From Acidobacteriaceae bacterium (GTDB lineage Bacteria; Acidobacteriota; Terriglobia; Terriglobales; Acidobacteriaceae), in NCBI GenBank assembly GCA_030038195.1, contig JASHPJ010000125.1:1-43688 (forward strand): 43,688 nt of DNA, in the 5' to 3' direction. Below the pieces are notes generated by a model. It was given only the letters and a program-made list of their open reading frames with translations, ran no database searches and was not told where the DNA came from. Shown here piece by piece: positions 24,009 to 31,931 of this stretch (its first letter is position 1; each line of letters opens with the position of its first letter). The position numbers and the translations under genes are program-made.

Positions 24009-24482
24009 ATGATTGACCGAGCTGCTGCCCAGGCAAACGTGAGCGAGTTGAGGAGCCACATCGGATTCTGGCTGCGATTTGTCTCCAACCATGTTTCGCA
24101 GAGCTTTGCCCGCAAGCTGGAGGGCAGCGGGGTGACTGTTGCCGAGTGGGTGATCCTGAGGGAGATGTTTCAGGCGGGCACCACTTCGCCGAGCGCGCTG
24201 GCGGATTCGACCGGACTGACCCGTGGAGCGGTATCCAAGCTGGTGGATCGGCTTGTCGAAAAGAAGCTTGCGCACCGCACGGAGGCGACGGAAGACCGCC
24301 GGTTCCAGGATGTCGGCCTGACGGCTGCGGGACGGACCCTGGTTCCCAGGCTGGCCGCAGCCGCAGACGAGAACGACCGGGAGTTTTTCTCGCGGCTTTC
24401 CGAGAAAGAGCGGCAGCAGCTTTTGGGCACGCTTAAAAAGCTCGTAGCCATCCACGATCTCAGCAAAATTCCAACGGCATAA
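24009..24482 (+). CDS. MarR-family transcriptional regulator
   Basis: Dimeric winged-helix regulator of 157 residues. The recognition region is SALADSTGLTRGAVSKLVDRLVEKKLAHR (about 62-90, helix-turn-helix), and the wing is EATEDRRFQDVGLTAAG, with the conserved D-R. It is divergent from the zinc alcohol dehydrogenase and 30 bases upstream of the SRPBCC gene. It probably represses both, and itself, through the palindromes in the intergenic region. The ligand is unknown. Confidence 0.92.
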   Translation: MIDRAAAQANVSELRSHIGFWLRFVSNHVSQSFARKLEGSGVTVAEWVILREMFQAGTTSPSALADSTGLTRGAVSKLVDRLVEKKLAHRTEATEDRRFQDVGLTAAGRTLVPRLAAAADENDREFFSRLSEKERQQLLGTLKKLVAIHDLSKIPTA

Positions 24483-24512
24483 CCAGAGCTCAGGGACACA
24501 CAGGAGTGCGCC

Positions 24513-24914
24513 ATGATTCATACCGAAACGAAGTCGATCCAGATTGATCGTCCGGCAGAGGATACGTATGCCTTTCTTGCCGATCCTACAACGATGCCCC
24601 AGTGGGCCATCCACAACGTGAGGTCCATCAGGCCCGTCGAAAACGGGCGCTGGGAGATGGAGACTCCCCGCGGCAAGGGCTTCCTGATTCCCCACTATGC
24701 CGAGCAGAACGGCATTCTCGATCACGAGTTCATCGATGCCGGCGAGGGACGCTGGATCGTGGCGGCGCGGGTCGTTCCGATTGCAGAGTCGGCCTCTGTC
24801 TACATGATCACCCTCACCAAGCCCGAAGCCATGCCCCTCGAGTTCTTCGAAAAAGGTATGCAACTGATGGACGAGGAGCTGGCGGCACTCAAGGCCTGCG
24901 TGGAGGCGTTGTGA
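24513..24914 (+). CDS. SRPBCC-family protein
   Basis: Small protein of 133 residues with the START/Bet v 1-like ligand-binding fold pattern: KSIQIDRPAEDTYAFLADPTTMPQWA at about 7-32, a central strand region with WEMETPRGKG, and a long C-terminal helix (about 107-131). AGGAG lies about 8 bases before the ATG. It follows marR by 30 bases and probably shares its control. The bound ligand and function are unknown. Confidence 0.82.
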   Translation: MIHTETKSIQIDRPAEDTYAFLADPTTMPQWAIHNVRSIRPVENGRWEMETPRGKGFLIPHYAEQNGILDHEFIDAGEGRWIVAARVVPIAESASVYMITLTKPEAMPLEFFEKGMQLMDEELAALKACVEAL

Positions 24915-24998
24915 TTAAGGCGGCAGGCCTGAAGGCGAGATCGATGTGCGCTGGCGCCCCTGGGAACGCGCGGGCAGCAAATTTATACTGAGGAGGAG

Positions 24999-26255
24999 AT
25001 GCCTGAGACTTTGAGCCGGGAATTTCTGCCCGTTGATGAACAGATGGACCTGCTCCAGAAGGGCGCAGCCGAGATCATCCGCGCGAGCGACCTGCGCGAG
25101 CGACTGGAAGAGAGCCGCAAGACCGGAAAACCGCTGCGCGTGAAGGCCGGCTTCGATCCGACAGCTCCTGACCTGCACCTGGGACACACCGTGCTGATGC
25201 GCAAGCTGCGCCACTTTCAGCAACTCGGCCACACGGTCATCTTCCTGGTGGGCGACTTCACCTCGCTCATCGGCGACCCGACCGGGCGCAACGTAACCCG
25301 CAAGCCGCTCACGCGGGAGCAGGTAGACGCGAATGCCGAGACGTACAAGGAGCAGGTCTTCCGCATCCTGGACGCGGAGAAGACCGAGGTGCGCTACAAC
25401 TCCGAGTGGCTCAACAAGCTGGGCTACGAGGGAACCATCCGGCTGACCTCGCACTTTACCGTCTCGCAGATGCTGGAGCGCGAGGAGTTTCACAGGCGCT
25501 TCCAGGCCGAGCAGCCCATCAGCCTGCACGAGCTGCTCTACCCGGTGATGCAGGGCTACGACTCGGTGGCGCTCGCGTGTGACGTGGAGCTGGGCGGGAC
25601 AGACCAGAAGTTCAACCTGCTCTGCGGGCGCGAGCTGCAGCGGCACTACGGGCAGAAGCCGCAGATCGTGCTGATGACGCCGATTCTCGAGGGGCTGGAC
25701 GGCGTGCAGAAGATGTCGAAGTCGCTGGGAAATGCGATCGGCATCAACGAGCCGCCCGGCGAGATGTACGGCAAGCTGATGAGCATCAACGACGAGCTGA
25801 TGTGGAAGTATTTTTTCTTGTTGACCGATTTTCGCGGTTCGGAGATTGAGGCGTTAAAAACCGACGTGGCTGCCGGCCGCGCGCACCCTATGGAAGTCAA
25901 GAAGCAGCTGGCGCGGACCATCACGGCCGGATTTCACGGCGAGGCCGCCGCGTTGAGCGCGGACGAGAACTGGGCACGGATGTTTCAGCAGAAGGAAGCG
26001 GCTGAAGACCTTGAGGAGATGGCCGTGGCGCACGCCGACGTGGCGGGGCCGGAGCCGAACCAGGTACGACTGTCGAAGCTGCTGGTGGCGCTGGGACTGG
26101 CGGCCAGTGGCGCTGAGGCAAACCGCAAGATCGCCGAGCATGCTGTGAAGCTGGATGGAGAGACGGCCGGCGGGACGTTCTTTTCTGTTGCTTCGTTGCC
26201 CGCACGGGTTGTTGTACGCCTGGGTAAGCGAGCAAAGATTGCCGCCATTGTGTAA
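24999..26255 (+). CDS. tyrS: Tyrosyl-tRNA synthetase (TyrZ-like, with S4 domain)
   Basis: Charges tRNA-Tyr with tyrosine. It has 418 residues, a class I synthetase with HLGH at 60-63 and KMSKS at 238-242. The tyrosine-pocket segment [10 protein letters not shown] is at 181-190, and GGTDQKFNL at 199-207. The C-terminal S4 RNA-binding domain (about 350-415, [21 protein letters not shown]) is intact. GAGGAG is 5-6 bases before the ATG. It is a single-gene unit. Confidence 0.96.
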   Translation: MPETLSREFLPVDEQMDLLQKGAAEIIRASDLRERLEESRKTGKPLRVKAGFDPTAPDLHLGHTVLMRKLRHFQQLGHTVIFLVGDFTSLIGDPTGRNVTRKPLTREQVDANAETYKEQVFRILDAEKTEVRYNSEWLNKLGYEGTIRLTSHFTVSQMLEREEFHRRFQAEQPISLHELLYPVMQGYDSVALACDVELGGTDQKFNLLCGRELQRHYGQKPQIVLMTPILEGLDGVQKMSKSLGNAIGINEPPGEMYGKLMSINDELMWKYFFLLTDFRGSEIEALKTDVAAGRAHPMEVKKQLARTITAGFHGEAAALSADENWARMFQQKEAAEDLEEMAVAHADVAGPEPNQVRLSKLLVALGLAASGAEANRKIAEHAVKLDGETAGGTFFSVASLPARVVVRLGKRAKIAAIV

Positions 26256-26256
26256 T

Positions 26257-26291
26257 TTTGGCGTATTCAAAATAGCCAAATGGCTTATAAT
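26257..26291 (+). promoter_or_regulatory. Probable toxin-antitoxin promoter with overlapping operator
   Basis: TATAAT at 26286-26291 lies 16 bases before the antitoxin ATG. Immediately upstream are TTTGGC (26257-26262), GCCAAA (26275-26280) and the dyad AGCCA-AA-TGGCT (26274-26285), half-sites that would suit autorepression by the Xre protein. No good -35 box is visible. Confidence 0.5.
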
Positions 26292-26307
26292 GGTTTAGAG
26301 GTAGGCC

Positions 26308-26742
26308 ATGACCGCTCATTCCATTCCCGATCTTCTTGGCGGCGAGCCGATCCTTGGCCGGCAGGTAAACCAAGGTGGTGCGCTGGCCGAGCTGGTGCGC
26401 GAGGGGCTGCCGGCGCAGTCGCTCTTTTTGCTCGCCCAGCGGCTCGACCTGCGCCAGGCGGAGATCTCAGAAAAGATTGGCATTCCGCAGCGCACGCTCA
26501 CGCGCCGGCTGGCGCACCACTCCCGGCTCACGGCAGCCGAGAGCGACCGCACGGTGCGGCTGGCGCAGGTTTACAACGCAGCAGTCGAGACACTAGGCTG
26601 CGAGGAGAAAGCCACGCAGTGGCTCAAGACGCCGAATCGCGCGCTGCGCGGCGGCAGGCCGCTCGATCAGCTCGACACCGATCCTGGCGTGCGCGAGGTG
26701 GAAGACGTGCTCGGCCGGATCGCTTACGGCGTGTATAGCTAG
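26308..26742 (+). CDS. Xre/MbcA/ParS-type antitoxin (RES-Xre system)
   Basis: Antitoxin of 144 residues. The N-terminal half has a Cro-like helix-turn-helix (LRQAEISEKIGIPQRTLTRRL, about 48-68), and the C-terminal half is the MbcA/ParS toxin-binding domain (TQWLKTPNRALRGGRPLDQL near 112, DTDPGVREVEDVLGRI near 125-140). Proteins of this type bind and block RES toxins and repress their own promoter. The C-terminus YGVYS is the usual family end. The stop TAG is made of the TA target of a mobile element plus the element's first base. Confidence 0.92.
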   Translation: MTAHSIPDLLGGEPILGRQVNQGGALAELVREGLPAQSLFLLAQRLDLRQAEISEKIGIPQRTLTRRLAHHSRLTAAESDRTVRLAQVYNAAVETLGCEEKATQWLKTPNRALRGGRPLDQLDTDPGVREVEDVLGRIAYGVYS

Positions 26743-26870
26743 TGTCTGTCCCAGAAGTTCCTATCAGAATTTGCGAAGAGCAACCGCAGCTCCTTCGACT
26801 CCGTCCGCCGCGGCGGACGTCGCTCAGGATGACAGCAGCATTTATGTTGCGAACTTCAGTTACAGGACAC
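26742..26870. mobile_element. MITE-like element, 129 bp, between antitoxin and toxin genes
   Basis: The inverted ends, GTGTCTGTCCCAGAAGTTC on the left and GTGTCCTGTAACTGAAGTTC read inward from the right, are flanked by TA (26740-26741 and 26871-26872). The core is ACCGCAG (26783-26789), TTCGACTC, the perfect 18-base palindrome CGTCCGCCGCGGCGGACG (26802-26819), then CTCAGGATGACAG. Removing it with one TA leaves the antitoxin stop TAG followed by CTGCG and the toxin ATG, a spacing normal for such an operon. Confidence 0.75.
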
Positions 26871-26878
26871 TAGCTGCG

Positions 26879-27346
26879 ATGCTCGTCTGGCGGCTTTGCC
26901 GAGCCATTCATGCAGCCGGCACCTTCAGTGGCGAGGGCGCACGGCGCTACGGCGGGCGCTGGAACTCGCGCGGCGCTCCGATGGTGTATTGCTCGCCGTC
27001 GCTGGCCCTGGCAGCCATCGAATTGTTCGTGCATCTTGACCCCTCGCAGACGCCCTCCGACCTGGTGGCGATTGCAGCGACGCTCCCCGCAGGTGAGCCT
27101 GCATCCACGATTGCGCACGCAGAGCCTCCGCATGAGTGGTGGGCCGATCCAGCCGCGACGCGCACACGTGGCGACGCATGGATCCGCGCTGGCTCGTCGC
27201 TGGCGCTGCGGGTTCCTTCGGTTCCGATTCGCCCCGAGTGGAACGTGTTGCTCAATCCGCGGCATCCGCGCATGGCAGAAGTGCGTGTCGATGCGGCACA
27301 GCCCTTCGTCTTTGACGCACGCATGTTTGAGCATGCAGCGAAGTAA
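26879..27346 (+). CDS. RES-domain toxin
   Basis: Toxin of 155 residues; RES proteins degrade NAD+ (or have related ADP-ribosyl chemistry) and stop growth when not bound by their Xre partner. The RES core is intact: WRLCRAIHA at 3-11, GEGARRYGGRWNSRG near 20-33 (catalytic Arg), VYCSPSLALAAIELFVHL near 37-54 (Glu), and VPSVPIRPEWNVLLNP near 107-122. The frame is open upstream to an ATG at 26771 inside the mobile element, but those 36 residues are not family-like, so ATG 26879 is preferred. It would normally be co-translated with the antitoxin; here 136 bases separate them. Confidence 0.9.
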   Translation: MLVWRLCRAIHAAGTFSGEGARRYGGRWNSRGAPMVYCSPSLALAAIELFVHLDPSQTPSDLVAIAATLPAGEPASTIAHAEPPHEWWADPAATRTRGDAWIRAGSSLALRVPSVPIRPEWNVLLNPRHPRMAEVRVDAAQPFVFDARMFEHAAK

Positions 27347-27348
27347 GG

Positions 27349-27366
27349 AGCGGCGCGCACGCCGCT
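27349..27366. terminator. GC-rich hairpin between convergent RES and Dabb genes
   Basis: AGCGGCG-CGCA-CGCCGCT, 7-bp perfect arms, starts 3 bases after the RES stop. There is no T tract, so it may be a two-way attenuating hairpin or a chance palindrome. Confidence 0.35.
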
Positions 27367-27373
27367 TCTGGCG

Positions 27374-27661
27374 TCAGGCTTCGAAGTCGAGCTCGACGGG
27401 GTCGATGAGCGGGACGAGCCAGGCGAGGAGGGCCTGGTGCGCAGGGTGGACGGTGTAGGCGTCAGCGGCGGCTTTGTCAGCGAACTTCATGAGGCCGACG
27501 AAGGTGAATCCCTGGTTGCGCGGCGAAACGTTGGGGCCAACGTGCACTTCGAGCAGGCCGGGGATGGTGTTGCGGAAGGCGAGGATTTCCTTTTCGGCAC
27601 GGGCCTTGTCGGCGTCGATCGCCTCAGGCTTCCAGCGAAATCCGAAGACGTGAATGAACAT
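27374..27661 (-). CDS. Dabb-family (stress-responsive alpha-beta barrel) protein
   Basis: Small protein of 95 residues with the Dabb pattern: FIHVFGFRWKP at the start, a helix with ILAFRNTIPGLLEVHVGPN (27-45), FTFVGLMKFADKAAADAYTVHPAHQAL (about 52-78), and VELDFEA at the end. The members form dimeric ferredoxin-like barrels and range from stress proteins to cyclases; the role here is unknown. ACGGAGAAG precedes the ATG. It follows the phosphohexomutase gene by 14 bases and is probably in one transcript with it. Confidence 0.85.
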   Translation of the reverse strand: MFIHVFGFRWKPEAIDADKARAEKEILAFRNTIPGLLEVHVGPNVSPRNQGFTFVGLMKFADKAAADAYTVHPAHQALLAWLVPLIDPVELDFEA

Positions 27662-27675
27662 ATCTTCTCCGTGAG

Positions 27676-29112
27676 TTAACCATTCAGAGCAAAGGCGCGC
27701 GCGGATTCGAGCAGCTTGGCTACCGATTCTTTCGAGCAGGATTCGGTGTAAATGCGCATGAGCGGCTCGGTGCCGCTGGCGCGCAGCAGCAGCCAGGTTT
27801 CGGCGGCGTTGGGCTTGGTTTTGGCCTCGGGGTTGTCAAGGTAGAACTTGACGCCGTCGAGGGTTTCCACGCGCAGGATGGGCATGCCGGCGAAGATCGC
27901 GTCGCCGGGCTTGAGCGCTCTGGCGCGGGCGATGGCGTTGTTCTTGATGTCGTCGGCAATGTGCAGATCGATGCGGCCGTACTGGTGCTCGCCGTACTCG
28001 GCCTGCAGGTCGGCGACGAGCTGGCCGAGGGTTTTGCCCTCCTGGGCCATCACGTTGGCCAGCAGCAGGCAGTTCAGCAGGCCGTCGCGCTCAGGCAGAT
28101 GACGCTGGAAGCCGATGCCGCCCGACTCCTCACCGCCCATCACGATCTCGCGCTCCAGCATGTAGTCGCAGACGAATTTGAAGCCAATGCCGTGCTCGAT
28201 CAGCTCGCGGCCATGCTTCTTCGCAATGCGGTCGAGCATCTTCGTCGTGTTGAAGGCGCGCGTGACGGCGCCGGGCCAGCCCTTACGGCGCAGCACCCAA
28301 CTGAGCAGGACCGAATAGATTTTGTGCGGATCGACGAAGTTGCCGTGCTCGTCGGTTGCGCCCACGCGGTCGGCGTCGCCGTCTGTGCACAGGCCGGCGT
28401 GGCATCCGTTGGCTTTCGTCGCTTCGCCCAGCGCGCGGATGTGCGGCTCGATGGGCTCGGGGTTGATGCCGGGAAAGAGCGGATCGGGGTTGGCACGAAT
28501 CTGCACGTGCTCCACGCCGATGCGTTCAAAGATGCTGGAGAGGATGGTGCTGCCGGCGCCATACATCGAGTCGATGCAGAACTTCATGCCGGATTTGGCG
28601 ATGAGGTCGAGGTCGGCAAAGCTCTCGATGGCCTGGAGATACGTGGGCAGGAAATCGACGATGGTGATGGGCGCAGGTTGCGCAGCTTTGGGCACCGGCT
28701 TGCCCAGATAGGACTCGATGGCGGCGATGATCGACGGTTTGCCCGAGCCGCCGTACCAGGCCTTGTACTTCACGCCATTCCACTGCGCGGGGTTGTGCGA
28801 CGAGGTGATCATAATGCCGCCGGCCGCACCGCGCTCGCGCACGCCGTAGCTCAGCGCAGGCGTGGGCGTAACCGCTCCGGCCAGCATGACTGGAATGCCG
28901 GTTGCAGCGGCGACCTCGGCACAGGCATGCGCGAAAGCCTTCGAGCCAAAGCGCGTGTCGTAGCCGATGCAGAGGCCCTTGGCAGGGTCTTCCTGCGCAT
29001 GGACGTAGGCGGCGATGGCTTCCGCTGCGGTGCGGACGTTGGCAAAAGTGAAGTCGTCGGCGATGACGCCGCGCCAGCCGTCGGTGCCGAACTTGATTTG
29101 AGGATGAGGCAT
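27676..29112 (-). CDS. Phosphoglucomutase/phosphomannomutase family protein
   Basis: Alpha-D-phosphohexomutase that interconverts hexose 1- and 6-phosphates via a phosphoserine. It has 478 residues. The N-terminus is KFGTDGWRG (7-15), the active serine is S105 in MITSSHNPAQWNG, the magnesium loop is DGDADRVG near 245, the sugar loop GGEESGG lies near 330, and the phosphate-binding loop RASGTEPLMRIY is near the C-terminus. ATG 29112 is preferred over ATG 29148 or 29163, whose extra residues are encoded beside a mobile element and are not family-like. It feeds sugar-nucleotide or glycogen metabolism. Confidence 0.92.
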   Translation of the reverse strand: MPHPQIKFGTDGWRGVIADDFTFANVRTAAEAIAAYVHAQEDPAKGLCIGYDTRFGSKAFAHACAEVAAATGIPVMLAGAVTPTPALSYGVRERGAAGGIMITSSHNPAQWNGVKYKAWYGGSGKPSIIAAIESYLGKPVPKAAQPAPITIVDFLPTYLQAIESFADLDLIAKSGMKFCIDSMYGAGSTILSSIFERIGVEHVQIRANPDPLFPGINPEPIEPHIRALGEATKANGCHAGLCTDGDADRVGATDEHGNFVDPHKIYSVLLSWVLRRKGWPGAVTRAFNTTKMLDRIAKKHGRELIEHGIGFKFVCDYMLEREIVMGGEESGGIGFQRHLPERDGLLNCLLLANVMAQEGKTLGQLVADLQAEYGEHQYGRIDLHIADDIKNNAIARARALKPGDAIFAGMPILRVETLDGVKFYLDNPEAKTKPNAAETWLLLRASGTEPLMRIYTESCSKESVAKLLESARAFALNG

Positions 29113-29152
29113 GGTGGCGCTCAGGCTTCTCTCCTGAATCCGTATCATAAAT

Positions 29153-29251
29153 TGACATCCCAAACCGCAGGTTCTTCGGCTCCGGTCGCCACGGCGACCG
29201 GAGCGCAGGATGACAGCGGTATTGATGTCACGAGCTTCAGAGACAGGACAC
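29153..29251. mobile_element. MITE-like element, left end lost, at the GH59 gene stop codon
   Basis: The right end read inward, GTGTCCTGTCTCTGAAGCTC, matches the element at 26742-26870 and is bordered by TA (29252-29253). The matching left end is absent, but an inner pair TGACATC (29153-29159) and GATGTCA (29224-29230) survives. The core is ACCGCAG at 29164, then a perfect 12-bp hairpin GCTCCGGTCGCC-AC-GGCGACCGGAGC (29179-29204) and CAGGATGACAG. The TA plus the first G of the element forms the TAG stop of the GH59 gene. Confidence 0.65.
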
Positions 29252-31245
29252 TAGGGCGCGACGCGCAGGTTATCGAACTGGATGCGGTTCCACCCGGCGC
29301 CGAGCGCGAACATGCCGTGGGTGTGGGTTGTGTCGTGCATCGAGGCCAGGGATGCGCCATCGAGCCGAGCCTCGATCCGGTTGCCATGGAAACGCAGCTC
29401 GAGGCGATGCCACTGCGCGCGGTCGATCTTTGCCGTGCCGCGCGCGAGGCTGATCGTGGGCTGTCTGTAGCGCGTGGAGAACAGCTCCCATGCGCCGTCC
29501 GGCTTAAGCTCAAGAACGTAGCCGCTGGGCCAGAGCGCGCGGCCGTCGCGAAAAACATCGGAAGAGTCGATGCGGCCTATGACAGCGGCAGGCGCATCGC
29601 TCAGAAAGCGCGCGTCGGCGGAGACGGTGTAGTCGGTCCAGTGGGCGTCGCCGGCCAGCGTGAAGGGATCGGGGAGCGGGCCCCACGGCACGGGGATTGC
29701 GGTAATGACCTGCTCCAGGCAGCGTCCCGCGCGGCCGTCGCAGGGATACACTTCAAACGCGCCGTCCTGATCGGCGAGGTATTTGGGCGCGCGGCCGATG
29801 GGCGTCTGCTCAAAGTCGTCGGCGTAGGGCAGCGGGAACGGCGCAGCGGGCGGCGGCACGGCGGTTCCCTTGCCCTGGCCGGTGGTGGTGGTGAGCGAGT
29901 AAAGCGAGTCGGGATCGAAGGTGTAGGCGAGCTCGCCGTTGGCGGGCGTGACGTCGGCCACATGGTCAAAGGTGTGCGTGCCGTTGGTCTCCCAGACGTG
30001 CACTTGTGTCGTTGCCAGGCCGCCTGTCAGCCGGAAGGTCACCGGCTGCGGCTGTTTTGCGCCGATGGTTTCGAGAATCACGCTCCAATTCTTGCCGTCG
30101 GTGGAGCGCAGAGACACGTAGCTGCCGCCGTCGGGCAGATAGCCTGAGGCCGCGTCGAGATATTGCCAGCCGGGCTGCGCGAACTGCGTGGTGTGCGCCG
30201 TGGCCCAGATGGCTCCCTGCACGTCGTAGTGGCCGGACCAGGGCGTATTGGCATACATCAGGCCGGAGTTGGGCGCAGCTAGGTTGTCGTAGTACGAGGT
30301 AATGGGGCTCCAGATCTCGGTGGAAGTGAGCGAGCCCTCTAGATAGTTCTGGTTGTAAAGATGGGCGAGAATACGTCCACCGACGGCCCAGTCGCGGCTG
30401 AGGAACGGTCCGCCGCCGCCGTTGGGCTGGTCTTCGCTGGACCAGAGAGGCTTGCCGGTGCGGCGCGCGGCGTCGGTGGTGCGGATGTGGCCGTTGACCA
30501 GCGGATAGTGGACGCCGATGACCGAGATGGCCTGCGCAAGCTCGGGGTCTTTGAGCATCTCGTCGGCGATGGACCACTGGCCGCGGCCTTCGCCGGGGTA
30601 CTCGTCGCAGCAGACGATCCTGGTGCCGAGATGCGCGGCCTGAAGCTGGCGATGGAGTTCCTTGACGTAGGCGGTGTCGTAGACCTTCTCGTTCCATGGG
30701 CCGACGTAGCCGATGTCGAGCCCGTAGTCGCGTTTGGCGGTGCGGATGAAATCGACCACGTAGGCGGCCATCCTGGGTGTGTAGAGTGTGCGCTTGCCGT
30801 CGACGGTTGCGCCCACCCAGGCCGGCGCGCCCCAGGGCAGGATTTCGAGCACGATGTTCGGGTTGCGCTTGTGCGCCTCGGCCATGAGCCACCATTCATA
30901 GCCGCGGCCGGAGTTGTGGTCGGCGGGCGTGCGCATATGGCTGGGCTCGGAGCCGTCGGTGGAGTTCACGTCGCCGCCGATTTCAACCTTCAAGTGTTGG
31001 AGCGCCGCGCCGTAGTCGGGCTTGAAGAGGTAGTTGAGGATCTGGCTGCGCTCCGGCTCGGGATAGTCATAGAGCAGGCGCGAGGATGCGCCGGCGCTGG
31101 CTGCGCCCAGCCCGTCGAAGACGCGGCCGGTGTCTGTGCCGTCGAGCACGATGCGGGTTTGCTGCGCTCGGTTTGCGACAGGAAGGAGGATCAGTGGTGC
31201 TGCGAGCAGCAAGGCGCGGGCTAGATTGCCGAGGGTGCATCTCAT
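29251..31245 (-). CDS. Galactosylceramidase-like glycoside hydrolase (family GH59)
   Basis: Secreted beta-galactosidase of 664 residues that resembles animal galactocerebrosidase. A signal peptide (about 1-27) is followed by GLGAASAGASSRLLYDYPEP (46-64), the LKVEIGGD segment (85-92) and GYEWWLMAEAHKRNPNI (115-131). The catalytic glutamates are visible: acid/base E186 in GPWNEK and nucleophile E271 in LWSSED, in the spacing of mammalian GALC. A beta-sandwich and a lectin-like C-terminal domain end in QFDNLRV. Its natural substrate could be a galactan or beta-galactoside rather than galactosylceramide; this cannot be decided from sequence. Its stop codon is completed by a mobile element end. 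Confidence 0.9.
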   Translation of the reverse strand: MRCTLGNLARALLLAAPLILLPVANRAQQTRIVLDGTDTGRVFDGLGAASAGASSRLLYDYPEPERSQILNYLFKPDYGAALQHLKVEIGGDVNSTDGSEPSHMRTPADHNSGRGYEWWLMAEAHKRNPNIVLEILPWGAPAWVGATVDGKRTLYTPRMAAYVVDFIRTAKRDYGLDIGYVGPWNEKVYDTAYVKELHRQLQAAHLGTRIVCCDEYPGEGRGQWSIADEMLKDPELAQAISVIGVHYPLVNGHIRTTDAARRTGKPLWSSEDQPNGGGGPFLSRDWAVGGRILAHLYNQNYLEGSLTSTEIWSPITSYYDNLAAPNSGLMYANTPWSGHYDVQGAIWATAHTTQFAQPGWQYLDAASGYLPDGGSYVSLRSTDGKNWSVILETIGAKQPQPVTFRLTGGLATTQVHVWETNGTHTFDHVADVTPANGELAYTFDPDSLYSLTTTTGQGKGTAVPPPAAPFPLPYADDFEQTPIGRAPKYLADQDGAFEVYPCDGRAGRCLEQVITAIPVPWGPLPDPFTLAGDAHWTDYTVSADARFLSDAPAAVIGRIDSSDVFRDGRALWPSGYVLELKPDGAWELFSTRYRQPTISLARGTAKIDRAQWHRLELRFHGNRIEARLDGASLASMHDTTHTHGMFALGAGWNRIQFDNLRVAP

Positions 31246-31316
31246 AGAACCACCAGCTTATACCAGTACGGGAACGGCTGGCGTCGCGCGTGGGCGCAGC
31301 ACAGTAAGATGGCTTT

Positions 31317-31838
31317 ATGCGCCTGCGTATCTTTGCCTTGGCCTTTGCTGTGCTCTTCGCTTTGAGCGGATGCGGTTACCACACGCTGGGTGCGGCCACG
31401 CACCTGCCTCCGGATGTGCGGACGCTATCCGTTCCCGTCTTCGCCACGCGCACAGAGACCTACGGTGTGGAGGCGGCGATGACCGGCGCGGTGATCCGCG
31501 AGTTTGCGGCGCGCACGCGGTTCCGGGTTACGCCTTCCGCGAGCGAAGACGCAGACGCCGTGCTGCACGGGACCATCCTGAAAGAAGTCGTATCGCCGCT
31601 CACCTACAACTCGGCTACGCAGCAGTCTTCGAGCTTTCTCATCACGCTGATCGTTTCTGTCACGCTGAATGCGCGCGACGGACGCGTGCTGTACGAGAAC
31701 AAGAACTACACCTTCCGGCAGCAGTACCAGTCAACGACCGACCTGCCCACATTTCTGCAGGAAGATCCGGCGGCGGTGCAGAGGCTCTCGCGCGAGTTTG
31801 CGCGCCAGCTTGTAGCCGATGTGCTGGAGGGGTTCTGA
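31317..31838 (+). CDS. lptE: LPS-assembly lipoprotein LptE
   Basis: Outer-membrane lipoprotein that plugs LptD and helps deliver lipopolysaccharide to the surface. It has 173 residues; the lipobox is LSGC with Cys at 19, followed by GYHTLG, the usual start of the mature protein. The domain continues with VRTLSVPVFATRT and the C-terminal LSREFARQLVADVLEGF. The gene is near holA, as often in Gram-negative bacteria, but here another gene lies between. Confidence 0.88.
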   Translation: MRLRIFALAFAVLFALSGCGYHTLGAATHLPPDVRTLSVPVFATRTETYGVEAAMTGAVIREFAARTRFRVTPSASEDADAVLHGTILKEVVSPLTYNSATQQSSSFLITLIVSVTLNARDGRVLYENKNYTFRQQYQSTTDLPTFLQEDPAAVQRLSREFARQLVADVLEGF

Positions 31839-31931
31839 AGGACGCGAGCGTGTTGCCTGGAGAAGCGCATTGTGTTTTGACCCCTGACGTACACTGGAGC
31901 CGTGCAGGGCTCTCGAAAGGGGGAAAGACGG

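Noticed and set aside
26771..26878. ATG 26771 as start of the RES toxin
   Set aside because: The extra 36 residues are encoded by the mobile element core and are absent from the RES family.
27961..30147. 728-codon plus-strand frame spanning the mutase and GH59 genes
   Set aside because: It runs across two recognised minus-strand genes and a mobile element, and shows no family motif.
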